64,000 nucleotides of DNA from Eucommia ulmoides (taxonomy: Eukaryota > Streptophyta > Magnoliopsida > Garryales > Eucommiaceae). Shown piece by piece: positions 48,045 to 60,910 of the stretch. The stretch lies in NCBI GenBank assembly GCA_016647705.1, contig CM028338.1, positions 24,625,077-24,689,076 of the forward strand, written 5' to 3'. Made by a program: the position numbers and the translations under genes. The notes below the pieces were generated by a model. It did no database searches. It saw only the letters and a list, made by a program, of their open reading frames with translations, and was not told the DNA's origin. Positions within the stretch are counted from its first letter, which is position 1. Each line of letters opens with the position of its first letter.

Positions 48045-50445
48045 GTAGTCAAGAACATGAGGTCTCCCACTTCAATAAGGGAGGTCCATGTCCTCAACGG
48101 CAGGTTAGCATCTCTGAACAAATTTATTTCAAAGTTTACCAACAAGTATGCACCATTCTTTAAACTCTTAAAAGCAAACGCAATTTTTGCTTGGAATACG
48201 AAATGTGACGACATAGTACAATACATAAAAAAACTATCTCAATTCAGTAGAAATACTAGCCAAAAAAATCCTTTGGAGACGAGTTTAACCTCTACTTGGT
48301 AGTATCACATAATCTCCTTAGTGATGTGTTGATGAAAGGAAAACAAAAGACGTAATGGCCAGTCTTTTATGCTAGAAAATCATTGGTGCTAGCGGAGATA
48401 AGATATACAAATTTAGAAAAGTCGGCCTCAGCTTTGATCATCTCGGCCCAAAAGTTAAGGCCGTATTTTCAGGCACACGCGATTAACGTGATACTATTGT
48501 ACCTGTTGCGCGCAGTGATGTACAGGCCCGAAGTTTTAGGTCGCCTGATAAAGTGGGCGGTGGAGATCGACAAGTTTTTCATCAAATACTTTCCAAGGAC
48601 TTCAATCAAAGGGCAAGTTGTAGGTAATTTTATTGTTGTGCTCAATACAGGAGGAAATAAAGCAATCAAGGATGGAGAATCCTCAAAACAAGCCTATAGC
48701 CATTGGAACTTGTGGGCAGAAGGAGCAGACAATATAAAAGGTTTCAGAGTAGGGGTAGTATTGGATACCCCATAAGGAGATCGAATTGAACGTGTAGTTC
48801 AATTCTGATTTAAGACCTCTAACAATGAGGTAAAATGCGAAGTCGTTATCATCAGTTTGAACCTAACAAAAAATTTAGGAGCATGGGATGTGTTGATCAG
48901 ATTGGGCTCAAATTGGTTGTAAACTAATAAGTGGGACATTCACAATAAATTAGGAACAATGCCTGCTTTACACATAGAAAGTCAATGAGCTAATGATGAT
49001 AATGGGTGATTGTTCATTAAAAGTAGTCATTTGAACAGAGAATGAGAGAGTTGATGTGTTATCCATGTTGGCTTCCTCGATCGGGTGAGATCAAAACTCG
49101 AAGATGGTAGAATTTCAACAATTTTTCTCTATTGCATCTTCAACTAACTTGTGCGACAACTTGGGCCAGCTCGGTGAGTCCGACGATTGTCGGTCCCCTT
49201 TGGTAAAATACCTCAGGGATGGACAATTGCCAAGTGACAAGGATTTAACTAGGAAAGTTTCTACTAAGTATCAAGGTGCATCATCCTTGACGAAAAGTTT
49301 ATACCTCAGGTCACTTATTCAACAATTGTTGTTGTGTCTAGGACCACAAGAGGCAACATACATACTGTAGGAAATTAATGAGGTCATATTCGACAATTGC
49401 CAAGTGGGACGTACTTTGGCGCATAAATCTTTAATGATTGGCTACCACTAGCCATTGATAAGGAATAATGAATTAGATTGCGTTTGAAGGTATGGAAAAT
49501 GCTAAAGGTTCTCGCATGATATCAAAGCAGTACCTCGAAATCAAACCCCTATCCTAAGCCCATTGGTCTCGATGAGGGAATGCATGTGCTCGGCCTTTCA
49601 CACCTATTTCGGGAAATAAAAGATATGTTCTTATCGTCATTGAATAATTTAAAAAATGGATAAAAGTGGATGGGTATGTTACGGTTGGAGAATACAAAGT
49701 AAAAAACTTTCTCTGAAATAATATTATCTACCATTTCAGAATACCTGCAACTTTGATCTCAGATAATGAAACTCCCTTCATTGAAGGAAAACACTGAGAA
49801 AATATACAAAGAAATGAAAATTCGGCACAGGATATCAAGCTTGGCTCATCCACAAGCAAATGGCCAATCCAAAGTAATGAACATATCCATCAAGGAAGCA
49901 CTTAAAAAGAGGCTTGATGGTGCAAAAGGAAAATAGATAGAAGAACTCCCAAGGATCTTGTGGTCGTACTAGACAACTCCCAAAATCCCATGGGAGAAAA
50001 ATTGTATTCTCTGCCTTTCGAAATGAAGGCAATGGTTCAAGTCGAGATCGGTTTGCCAGCATGACATTTTGACAAAACTGACTTGGTCGACTATAAGCCA
50101 ACTCTACAATAAGAGTTGGACCCAATTAAGAAAATGAGAGAAGGTGCCAAACTAAGGATGGCAACATACAAGTCTAAGGTAGGGAAAATTTTCAACCAGT
50201 CAGTCAGTATAAGGTACTTCAAATTGAGAGACTTAGTGCACAGATGAATTATGCCACACCGACCTAAAGCTTATTTGGGAAAACTAGCTCCAAATTGGGA
50301 AGGGCCATACTGCGTTACAAAGGTTAACCGTCTTGGAATGTATTCGCTAGAAGATCGAGCGGGTTTTCCTATTCCAAGGCCTTGGAACATCGAACACCTT
50401 AAAAAATATTTCATTTTATTAATTGTTCAATATTTTTGTAATAAT
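48045..50445 (+). pseudogene. 5'-truncated Tat/Retand-type Gypsy element T2: RT end, RNase H domains, integrase
   Basis: It opens in the RT connection region (LNGRLASLNKFISKFTNKYAPFFKLL). RNase H follows (about 48290-48480: FYARKSLVLAEIRYTNLEKS). The archaeal-type RNase H (about 48700-48920: NIKGFRVGVVLDTP, then RIERVVQF) is partly readable. Integrase is heavily mutated; it includes AHPQANGQSKVMNISIKEALKKR (as separate blocks, about 49845-49910) and ends GPYCVTKVNRLGMYSLED, then IPRPWNIEHLKKYF near 50410. It has about the same plan as T1 but is an independent, more decayed copy. Gag, protease and most of RT are gone; Sirevirus gag sits in their place. Confidence 0.75.
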
Positions 50446-50499
50446 CTCAATTAATGAAGCTATCATTTCACTTACACCATTGTACGATTTTTTTAGGTA

Positions 50500-51060
50500 A
50501 AAAAACTAATCATTATAACAATTGAGTTCTCTTGTTCATTAAAACAACTCAGTTAATCAAAACAGTTCAGTTTAACAAAATTGTTCCTCAAAACAGTTCA
50601 TATCATCAAACTAGTTCATCTAAAACTATTCATTAAAACAGTTCAGCTCATCAAAATTGTTCTTCAAAATAGTTCAGTTCAATTCATCTTAAGTGTTCAT
50701 CTAAACAGTTCATCAATAATTGTTCATTAAAACACTTCAGTTCATCAAAACTATTTCTTGAAGTAGTTCATCCAAAATGGTTCATTAAAACAGTTCAGTT
50801 CATAAAACTATTCCTCGAAACAGTTCATTTCATCAAAATTGTTCCTCAAAACAGTTCAGTTCACCAAAACTGTTTATTTAAACAGTTTAGTTTATCAAAT
50901 AGTTCATTCAAAACTGTTCGTTAAACAGTTTTGCCAAAAACTGTTCATTAAAATAGTTCAAACAAATGAAAATATTTTATGAAAACAATTTGTCAAGAAT
51001 TGTTCCTTAAAACATTTTTAATTCATCAAAGCAATTCAAACTGTTGATCAAAATAGTTCA
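50500..51060 (+). repeat. Tandem-repeat 3' region of T2
   Basis: Irregular repeats of about 25-35 bases are built on GTTCATTAAAACAGTTCAG and TTCATCAAAACTGTTCCTC. They take the same place as the T1 repeats (after integrase) but with a shorter and different unit; both are rich in AGTTC/GAACT. Confidence 0.75.
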
Positions 51061-52880
51061 ATAAGACTCCTTTTAAGCATAAAGTTCTAAATTTTAAGCG
51101 AACACCAAAGTCCTTTAATTCTAACGACTACAGAGACTAAGAACAGGAGCGTAAAACAAAAAACATGACTATCCATTTAACTAAATGCAATACAAAGCGA
51201 ACGCCTCTTCCATCATTCGAAGACAAGGGTGCTCCCTCTGCTCAACATTGGCATCCATTATCAGGTTCTTGAACTGGAGCCAGTTCTTGCGTTGCTTATG
51301 CCTTGCGGATTCGATTGAACTATAAGAAAGTTCATTATGAGAAAGCAGGGATAAATATATGGAAAATTAGTACAGTTATTATCGACAATTACCATATCTC
51401 ACGCTGGAGGTTTTTTGGCTGACATCACACTGGTACCATGGTTAGTCTTTTGGTGTTGCAGATTGACAGGTTTTTGGAGGGGATTTACTGTTTACATCAA
51501 TCGTAGTGGAGCATCACAATTTTATTTTTCTATCAAAAAGATTATAAAATTAAGGGTTAAAATAATGAGAATGATTTTAATTAAGGAAACCGAAAAGAGT
51601 CGTTGGACGGTGGCGGAGAGCAGCCGACAATGCCGTGCGCCAAGGCAGTACCAGCTGCCCATCAACCGTGTGAATAGTGAAACAGATCTAATAGGCCGTT
51701 CATTGTTGGCCCGTGAGCAGTTGACCGCAACTGGACAGCCTTGCAGCAAATGTTACTCCTAGGCCTTTGTTCAGAAGATCAATGATCCATGATCATCAGG
51801 CCGTGCATTGGGTTGGGCCGCAAATGGGAAAGGGGTTGTTGAACTGGCCCAATTGGGCGAACAAATAAAAAAAATATTCGACCTGGTTTTTGTTGTTGTT
51901 TTGCGGCAGTAGCTATTTTCGGCCAAGGGAATATTTTGATTCCTTTGCCCATGCATATGGCCTATATACAATAACAATATATATGGTATGCTTTAAATTT
52001 AAACATATTATTTTAACTTACCGTTAGCTAATTTAATATATTAAAAATGATTTTGTCTTTGGCTGATAGAAATTTTAGAAGACTCGAAGTGGTAATTTTA
52101 AAATTTTGACTTTTAATAATGTACTGCATTAATTAATTGTGTTGGTCCCAAATTAAATTTAATTATAATAACTTTGTGTTTTAAGGAAAAATTACCAAGT
52201 CTAAATTAAGTATCAAATTACCAATTGATTCCAACTAATTTAAAATTAACCAAACATTCCCATTTTATAGATTGTATGAACAGTTTAGTACCGAATTCAA
52301 AAAATGCCGAAATTTAGATGACAAATTTGCCCTTTACGAGATTCACACAATTGAAGCCTTCCTTATTTAGTTGCAATTGCCCTATGAAACGGATGATTCA
52401 AATAAGAATCAAATAAAGCTTCCGTTTGTTAGGTTATTTCAAAAATTCAAATTCATAAGAGAGCAAAGATTTCAAATGAAGAACTGTAGGAGTATTTTAC
52501 ACACATATTGTGAAGCCATTCACAATTAAAACAAGTTGACATATGTTGATGGTAGTGTCCATCGGTAGGATTAGGTTTTCTAAATCGTTCAGCTCTTGTA
52601 AGGCCGATTTTTTTTTATTTTATTTATTTATTTTTTTTTTTTTTTTTTTGCAACGATTGATTTCTTTGACTTAATGAAATATAGTACATTCATGAAGAAT
52701 CGCTGCAATCAACATTGTTTGACATTCATCGTATTAATGCATTTGGTTATTTCATTCAACATGCACACACATCATCATATTCGTTTCAATTTTGAGTGAT
52801 ATCTGTAAGAATTGTATCATAGTGTTTTTTCATGCGAAATTGATTGTTATATTCAACATATAAATGAACATATCATTAGG
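51061..52880. other. Spacer after T2
   Basis: No gene is seen. A minus-strand reading at about 51310-51180 (QRKNWLQFKNLIMDANVEQR) may be the end of the antisense extra ORF of T2, tentatively. The 51420-51970 stretch is GC-richer with no recognised domain. A T-rich run lies at 52605-52650. Confidence 0.4.
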
Positions 52881-52884
52881 TGAG

Positions 52885-55800
52885 GTTACATTCAACATGA
52901 TTATATACATTATCGAAAAACATTGAAACATTACATTCAACATGATGTGGAACATCAACGCATCATTATGATGATTAGTGTTATATTCAACATCAAAGTA
53001 TATATGTTACATTCAACACTATGATATACATCACCAAAAAAACAGTCGAATGTTATATTCAACCTATAAAACAGGTTATCGGCAAGCCATGTTACATATA
53101 ACAATTTTACACAGTTTTGATATTATCAACATTTAACTGATGGTATATTTAACATAATGAATTGTTGTTTGATACATAAATTATGATAATGGTTTCTATG
53201 GCATTAATGTGCAAGTACGAGGCTATGACAAGAGTATTGAGGGTGGGGAGTGAGAGCAATTTAAGTAAGTTGGTTCAAAATATTATAAATAAATGGGCAG
53301 ATCTATGTAATGGTAAATTTGAGTCATCATATTCATTGTCGAGACATCGACAACATGCGCTTGATGATCATAATGATTTTGAGGAAATAATTTTGTTGAC
53401 TGGTCACATGAAGATTGAAATTCTAAAGGTATGCGTCCAAAAAAGAGTAAATAATTCGAGTGGATCGACAGGGGCTTCATCAAGTGCACTTGTACCTATC
53501 AACAGTGTCGACAACGGCGATAGAAATAATGAAATGGACAATATAAGTGCCTATGGGTGTATATTACAGAGAACCAATGATAAAATATTATTATCGACTA
53601 GATGGGTTGATGGTATTCAGGACCTGGGGCAAAAATTTAAGAGTGAAACAAGCAAATTTCGTACGATGTTGAAGAAATTTGCAGTAGAAGTGAGGTTCAA
53701 CTTTCGATATTTGAGAAACGATAAAGTATGTGTGACGACTACATGTTCATTATGAGAGGAAATGAATTTTCCATACTTTTTGCATGGTCGTCTGAAGAGA
53801 AAAATATTATCTTTTATATTCAAAACTTGATAAATGAACACACATGTGGGGCTACTTTTCAAGCAAACAAGAACAAAGGGTTGAATTCAAATATTATATC
53901 AGCATGTTTGGTCGATGAAGTGCATGCTAATTCAAAACCTCGACCTCGAGACGTTGATGATAATTTTAAGAAACAATATAGATTAGAAATATCATATCGT
54001 AATGCGTGGAATTAAGTAGAAAAAGCTTGAAACAATGTATTTGAGGACTATTCATCATCATATGATGAGCTACGATAGTACGTCAAGAAAAATAGAGAGA
54101 TAAACTCAGGCAACCATGTTGCTCTAGAATATGACACGGACACAAGGCGTTTTAAGTGAATATTCATTGCGTTCTACGCATGAATTCATGGTTTTTGTTT
54201 TCACCGACCTATGATGCTTCTCGACGGCATAATTCTTACCAATTGTTACAAAGAAAATCTTTTAGCAGCAACAACGAAGGATGACAACCAAGGTATACTT
54301 GTAATATTTGTGTTATATATAACAATGTTACATTTAACATGTGTAATAAAATATGAACACATTTCTTTTTGTTTTTTGGAGGCATTTTCCTTGTTGCTTT
54401 TGCCATTGTTGATGTAGAGAAAGATTTGGCTTTGGTTTTTATCAGAATTCCAAAGGATTATTAAGCTAGAACTCGTGATAACATACATTTCCGATCGTCA
54501 GTAGAGAATATTGAAAGGGGTACGAAATATGTTCCCATATTATCACCATGCATATTGTCTCCAGTATTTCAAGATGAATTTAAGGGTTACGATGGCTGGT
54601 ACAAGTACGTCATTTAAAAAAATGATAATTCAAAAACTAAATGCATTGGCATACGCGCATACACTAAATATGTATAAGATGTTATATGATCAAATAATGT
54701 ACGAAGAGGATGTAAAAGTTCAGAGATTTATGCATGACTTACTAGCGTTAAAATTTATCAATACGTATTTCAAAGGCAAATAATATGGGGAGATGTCATG
54801 AAATCTGGAGGAGTGTTTCAATTTGTGGGTATATCGCTACTTATCTGCAGTTTTGTTGATTGACAATATAAGAATACGATGAATGGATTTAATGGCGGAG
54901 AGAAGAAATGAAACCAACAAATTACGATGTGATATCACCCTACAGTGAGAGAGCAAGATGTGCGCAATGATAAATCAAGGACAAATATGGAACATCAACG
55001 CATGAGATAATGGAGTTTTTGAGGTTGATTTTGTCCCGTCTATTCTAGTTGACACTGAGGGACGTATATGCTTATGCCGACAATGGCAGATTAAAGGGTT
55101 CCTATGTGTGCATGGATTTGCAGTTACAAACAAAAGTGCAATATCGATTTACAAGCACATAAAGGAATACTTTTAGAGCTAGTTTTACAGCAAGACATAT
55201 TCGAGAGATATATACGCAATACCAACAATGGAACGACTAACGTGGGTGGAGAGTGAAACATTAATGTTGCCACATTTGCAAAAGAAATAACTGAGGCAAC
55301 CTAAGAAAGTAAGAACCTCATCTAGAGGTGAGGTAAATGAAAGACTTTGTGGAAGATGTGGAAACCTTGGGAGGCATAATAGAAAAATCATGCAAAAGCA
55401 CCGATGGAATAAGATCATTTGTAGGTATTGAATTTTTTTTGTTTCAAAATAATCGCTTCGTATTTTTTTAGATTCATTAAAAAAAAATAGCTTTGTTTGG
55501 AACAAATAAAGTTTTGGGGTGCCATTATGCATGCACACACAATGGATTGCATTTTTTTTCGAAAAAAAATAGGTTCCTATTCAAACATGTTGTTTGTATT
55601 TCCCCAGTAAATTAACAACAGGTGCCCACCATAGATGTTACATTTTTAACATACAGATGCGTTGAAATGTAAATAGTTCAAGTACAAACAAGACAGTTGG
55701 AATGTTATATTTGATATATGCAACACACTAGAATTTGTTACATTCAACAATGGCAGATGATTTTCAATAATGGATAAATTGCCAATATTTTATTAAGAAC

Positions 55801-57443
55801 AAAATATTTGACCGTGTTACATTCAACACTTTTAATACAAGAGACCAAGTTATATCCAACACGCAGTAAATTGTAACAAGAAGACATTTGATCATGTTAC
55901 AATCAACACGATTGATACAAGAGACCAAGTTATATTTAACATGCATTAAATTGTAATTGACGAAGGTTTCTCACATTAGAGTACAACAAGTCAGTGTTAC
56001 ATTCAACACGACAAATGACCTATAGGAGTGGATAATCTGTATACATATAACAATACAATATTACATTTAACATTTGATGATTGGTCATGCATGACCGACC
56101 ATTTTACATAGTCTAGAAGAACATGTATATATTTGCATAAGAAAAAAAATGCTTCACCTGCGTGTGTTATCATATAATTTTCAAAATTATGTCAAAAAAG
56201 TAATATGAGGCACTAAAAGATGTGTCGAGAAAGCAAAAAAAACACATTATCACAATACAAATTCAAGGAACATATGTTAATGTTTTTAGTGAGTAATGAA
56301 GGGATGATGAGGGCTAATTCTTTTTTTGGCATCACACGTTGTCTTAACTTCGTATGATTCAAGCGTCCACGATTTGACTGGGTCATTCAAAAAGTAATGA
56401 ATGATTGTAACTCTTTCTTTGTGGAAACCATCTAAATCCATGTCAACAACAACAGGTAGGCCTTTGAATATTTGCTTCATCACATGCATAATTGCAACTC
56501 CACAATCAATATTGGACAAAACGTGTAACACATTACTTATTGTTGAATACGGTATAGAAATAAAATTCGGTTTTTATTAGAACTAAAAATCATTTTACTT
56601 ACACTAAGACACCTTGATTTGAGACTTAATCAACATTCAACACTTGATCATCTCTAGGATTTTCCTATCAATGTTCTACAATATATTTTGTTAGCAACTG
56701 GTCCACGTACAAAATTTGTAGTTGGATACTAATGTGAAGGATGGTTGGTTACAATATCAAGAAAACAAATGTAAGGAATCAAGCTTACAAGTTGTTTGGC
56801 GTTTTCAAAAATTTGATCAATAGACCTTTTTTATTCTCAAATTAACGGAATTGTAGTGTCTCCCAATTAACTGCTCTTTATCGCACACAACCAAAGTCCA
56901 ATGTCCTGTTGATGAAGTGAGCCCCTCGGTGTTGATGGAGAAATAAACATAGCAAAATTAGAAGAGAATGCTCGAAGTATTTGAAGGTTCAATATTTTTT
57001 CAAGGACGGTGGCATCTCATTGAATGATACATGTTTGTAGATTAGCATTTTAAAAAAAATTAATAGTGTTAGGAGTATAATAGGTAACGTTGCAACAAGG
57101 AGTGTGGAGCATGTAAGAATGTAACAAGAAGTAATTTTAGTCACCAAACAAGTACTATTAATAAAAAACGATTGATTAGAAACGTCATGTCCAAATGATC
57201 TTAACTCATCTGCAACCTTGGTTTGCTCAATCCACATGATCTCCATACAATCGTTGATAACCTATTTTACGTAAGCGTGTATATGTTAATAGTTAAACCT
57301 GAATTACAATGAAGGTGTGGAAATATTACATTCAACAAATTAATAGTACATGTTACATTTAACAACTGTATATAAATGTTGAATATAATACGATAATACA
57401 CATAAAAAACAACAATTATGTAATGCATATTACATTCAACACT
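52885..57443 (+). repeat. Interspersed GTTACATTCAACA motif set within the MULE
   Basis: About 20 copies of a 13-15-base motif occur, all in plus orientation. Positions include 52885, 52930, 52981, 53006, 53052, 54328, 55737, 55816, 55849, 55896, 55929, 55996, 56060, 57325, 57352 and 57429. Variants are GTTATATTCAAC and GTTACATTTAAC. They lie in the 5' non-coding part, in the transposase intron, between the two convergent genes and in predicted introns of the minus-strand gene. I did not find them elsewhere in the window. Two copies sit in an 80-base tandem duplication (about 55816-55957). Confidence 0.75.
53183..55435 (+). pseudogene. MuDR-type MULE transposase (mudrA-like), broken
   Basis: The N-terminal PB1-like part (53183-53440: MALMCKYEAMTRVLRV, then LSRHRQHALDDHNDFEEIILL) is followed by a MuDR domain (about 53605-53740: LGQKFKSETSKFRTMLKKFA, NDKVCVTT). 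A frameshift occurs near 53745. It continues LINEHTCGATF, then the transposase core (about 54010-54460: EDYSSSYDEL, RPMMLLDGIILTNCYKENLL, AATTKDDNQG). A clear 89-base intron (54293-54381, G|GTATAC..TTTTTGGAG|GC) splits the Gly after DDNQ, and the frame resumes FLVAFAIVDVEKD. A SWIM zinc motif CLCRQWQIKGFLCVHG (C-x-C..C-x-H) lies at about 55068-55115. Several stops make it inactive. A Ulp1-like gene faces it tail to tail. Confidence 0.8.
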
Positions 57444-58133
57444 GATGGTAAATTCATGCAACATAATATTAAAAAGAAAACAATCATTTTGATTCATGAA
57501 GTTTGTTAGTTGTTGTTTGCATAAAATATCGATCACATCCGCAACGGGAACTTGTGCATACGTCCATTCACTTCCCCAAATAAAGATACTTATGGAGCTA
57601 TGAAAAGACAACAATGGATGGATCATAACAAATTATGTGATATATTAATGATGATAAATGCTAGAAATAAATGGGAAATCGAGACTTACGATGAGCCATC
57701 ATTTTGTAAAATCATTTGAAGTGTGTCCCAGTTCGGTTGGAATAACATCTTTGCAACAACACTTTTCCTTAAAGGCATCACTTATGGTTCGTCGACATTG
57801 ATGATGGATTTACTGGCTTCCCTTCTATATAACACAATGTCTTTTGTTTGGTTAGTAGATGATGGCATGTCTCCTTTAGATGACTTTTTAAGCCATCATG
57901 ATCACTTGACAGGAACTTTGTACACATAAACAAATCCCTCACCCGTCTTCCATGTTCTGACCCGACTTTTGATATTTTTTACAAGTGACATGGGGGTTGT
58001 TGTTTAAGTCTTTCGATGGGTACCCCGTCTGGTCATTGCTCATTTTGGCAAAAAAAATTGATGGTTGATCTTCACGATGAGCTATCTCATACGCTTTTAT
58101 GACAATAACAACATCTCTATCTTCCAATTCCAT
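56286..58133 (-). pseudogene. Ulp1/C48 cysteine-protease-like gene carried by the MULE
   Basis: Minus-strand exons can be read from right to left. 58133-57939 (MELEDRDVVIVIKAYEIAHR..) and 57930-57690 (QPNWDTLQMILQNDGS, ending at a GTAAGT splice site) come first. 57600-57490 (SIFIWGSEWTYAQVPVADVI) and 57260-57120 (VINDCMEIMWIEQTKVADEL) follow. 56925-56850 holds the catalytic His in GHWTLVVCDKE (codon at about 56901-56903). 56560-56290 holds the catalytic Cys in VLSNIDCGVAIMHVMKQIFKGL (codon at about 56502-56504). The HW and DCG boxes are those of Ulp1-type SUMO proteases (Peptidase C48), a class known to have been captured by plant MULEs (Kaonashi-type). Exon limits are inferred and some frames have stops, so it is probably dead. 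The N-terminus meets the solo LTR at 58149. Confidence 0.6.
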
Positions 58134-58148
58134 ACTGTAAAAATATGT

Positions 58149-60570
58149 TGTTGGCCCAAAGCGCTACCCAAGAGGGGGGATGAATTGGGTAGTTACTAAA
58201 ATTTAATAATTAAAGACTAAAACACAAATAATCAATTGACTTAAATCAATATTATATTATTATGCAGCGAAAATATGTTTACTTCTAAATGCAAACCCAA
58301 ACACAATATAAGAAAATAAGAAATGCAGTATACAACAATATATCTCGGTTCAGTCAGCTACTCATACCTATATCCAGTTCCTCGAGCTCTACAGAGATTC
58401 GCAATCCACTAAACCCCTGATTCCTTTCCCAAGTTGTAACCAAACCCTTAGTATCTCGATTCTTTTCACAGGATTAGAATCAACCTTTACATTTATCCTC
58501 TTCATAGGTTCAGGAAGAACCCTATTTTTTTTTACCATACTCAAGACTAACCTAATTCTATTACAAAAAGAATTAAAACCTAATCCTTTTAATCGGCTAA
58601 AGATCAAACCTACTACACCCTCACACTTTTACACTTATCATTTTCGTAGGTTTCGAAAGAACATTTACAATCAATCACTTATCCTTTTCACAAGTTTAGA
58701 AAGAACCTTTACAATCAATCAATTCAATTATCGAAAGAATCAAAACCAAGTTCTTTTCAAGGGAAAAGAATAACTTAACCTTTTTGTAGGACAAAGATCA
58801 AACCCTAATTTTTTTCATACGAAAAAGATCAAAACCTAGATACCCTAACTAGATACTGTCCCAAACATGTCTAATCCTCTCAAACACAAAAAATATAAGT
58901 TTCTTCCCACAAAGAACTTCTACTACCTCAATACAGATATACTCAATTAATGTCCTCAATAATTTTTTTTATTTTTATTTTTTAAAAATGAACTCTTTAT
59001 ATATAAATTGGAAAACGTTACAATCTCAGGCGGGAAAGAGCCTCTTGATCCTCACGAGCATAAGAAATTATGTCGTGAGGTAAGAGGCTCCTTACAGGAA
59101 AAAACAAAGGGCTAGGTGAAACAATACTAGCCAGACAATCAGCAACAAAGTGATAGATACAATGTGAGGCAAATAAAATTTGATTAATAAATAAAGTGGG
59201 TAGCACAAAATCAGATAAATAGACAAAAATCGTTTACAATTTTTTTTTCAGGCTTTTAAGTTCAAACCAATTTTCTAGTAATCTTAAACTAAGCAATCAA
59301 TATCAATATAAATATAACTTTAAAGCTAGTAATAAAACTTGGATGGATCTCACTGGGAAAACACTAAAGATAATGATGATATCGCAATTAGAACACAAGT
59401 CGGTGATGCCAAACAATAAGACCTTTAGATAAAAAAACTTGAATATAATCTCTCGTAGAAATCTCAGCAATAATATCACTATTATAAAAGTTCAAAGTTG
59501 ATGTTCTTGATGTGAAAAAATTTAATCCCGCAGGTCTTATTAAATAGACCTAAAACTAGCCCTCCAATGGTTAATTTTTCCAAGATATGTCATAAAATGA
59601 TATTCTAAGACCCCATAAAACATAACCTTTCATCATAGGTATGTTCCACTTAAAAATACTCTTTAAAACTATCATTTAAGAACATAAAACTATTCCCAAT
59701 TTAAAACCACAAGAATAGGAAGTATTAAATTATTGAAATTAAAAGAATCTCAAAATATATGGACCATATCAATCGGAATTATATAATAGGTTTTATATAT
59801 TTGAATTACATTTAAATCCCCCAAAAATTTCTCTTAGAATAATAAAAAACAAATAGTTTTGACCAAAACAACAAAATAGTTGTTGATTTTACTGTAGCAT
59901 TTAGATGACCGGCCAAACTAGTCGGTTGATCGATTGGATCAGTGAGTTTCTACCTTTTTCACCCAATTCATCAATTGAACCATTTGGTTACCTAATCCTA
60001 ACCAATTGGTTGACCAAATTGATCAAAGTGCTCACTTCCTCATCTATTTTAGCCATTGTTTCAAACGGTTCACCGATTGCTTTTCTCGATTAACTGATTG
60101 GATCAGTAGAACTCCATTTTAAATCCTAAACCTCAATGTTTCAATAAGTCGACCAACCCCTTTTGCCGGTTAACCAAATTGACCCGAAAATACAATATTT
60201 GAAACACATTTTTCTTTTAGTTCAACTATCAAAATCATTTCACATAATGAGCACATAAAATACTTCATTTTAGGATCATAAGATTATCACTTCTTATCAG
60301 GATACACATAATATTACTTCATTTTAAGTTTTGTGCGTGATCCTAATTCGTGTTGCATTAAGAGTATAAAATTAAAGAGTTGTTTTCACTCTGTTTTCTT
60401 TAGTGTCTTCAAAACTCTTTCATATATCTTTGTCATACCATCTTGCGCCCTTTATGTTTTATTCTTCTGAATCAATTGCATGGAATTATAAATCTAAAAC
60501 ACTTGATAAAACCATTAGTTCCACAAAAAATATCAATATTTAATTGCTCATCAAAATCTTGAATTCAACA
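58149..60570 (-). repeat. Solo Sirevirus-type LTR, minus strand
   Basis: On minus it starts TGTTGAATTCAAGATTTTG (60570 leftward) and ends ..GGGTAGCGCTTTGGGCCAACA at 58149, about 2.4 kb. It aligns to the LTRs at 30073 and 45339. No primer-binding site follows its end, so it is a solo LTR. Flanks TATGT (58144-58148) and TCTGC (60571-60575) do not match well, so the target duplication is decayed or lost. Hairpin modules lie at about 58420-58850; GGTTGATCGATTGGATCAG-type palindromic repeats lie at about 59910-60180. Confidence 0.75.
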
Positions 60571-60604
60571 TCTGCTATTCCTTCTTGTGTTCGGAGTATT
60601 TTTG

Positions 60605-60910
60605 TTACTTTTCTATGGATAGTGTAACCGAATGCACAACTGTCTCAACAAGATGCTCCTCAAGATCTGGTTTCTTATTCGCATGCTTCTCAGCTTGTGT
60701 AGCGCAATGGACTTCCTCCTCAATAAGGGATTCGTTCAATTGGTGCTTTTCCTTTTTAATATCCTCAATCTTAGCCTTCAACTTCTTTATTTTCTTTTTC
60801 AATTTCTTCTTTAGCTTTTTTGGTGACAACCTCAATCTTTCGCATTCTTGAGCGAGCTACTGGTTTCACTCAACAACTTCTGAAAAATTATGCGACCTTC
60901 CACAAAATTC
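60605..60910 (-). pseudogene. Lys/Glu-rich coiled-coil fragment
   Basis: The 76-codon minus frame opens with KKLKKKLKKKIKKLKAKIED and continues IKKEKHQLNESLIEEEVH, a strongly charged predicted coiled coil. It lies just right of the solo LTR, on the same strand as the Ulp1-like gene on the LTR's other side. It could be that gene's N-terminal part cut off by the LTR insertion, or unrelated. No family was recognised. Confidence 0.35.

Noticed and set aside
59905-60093. 62-codon plus frame in the minus-strand solo LTR
   Set aside because: It lies in the palindromic repeat zone of the LTR and has no conserved counterpart in the other copies.
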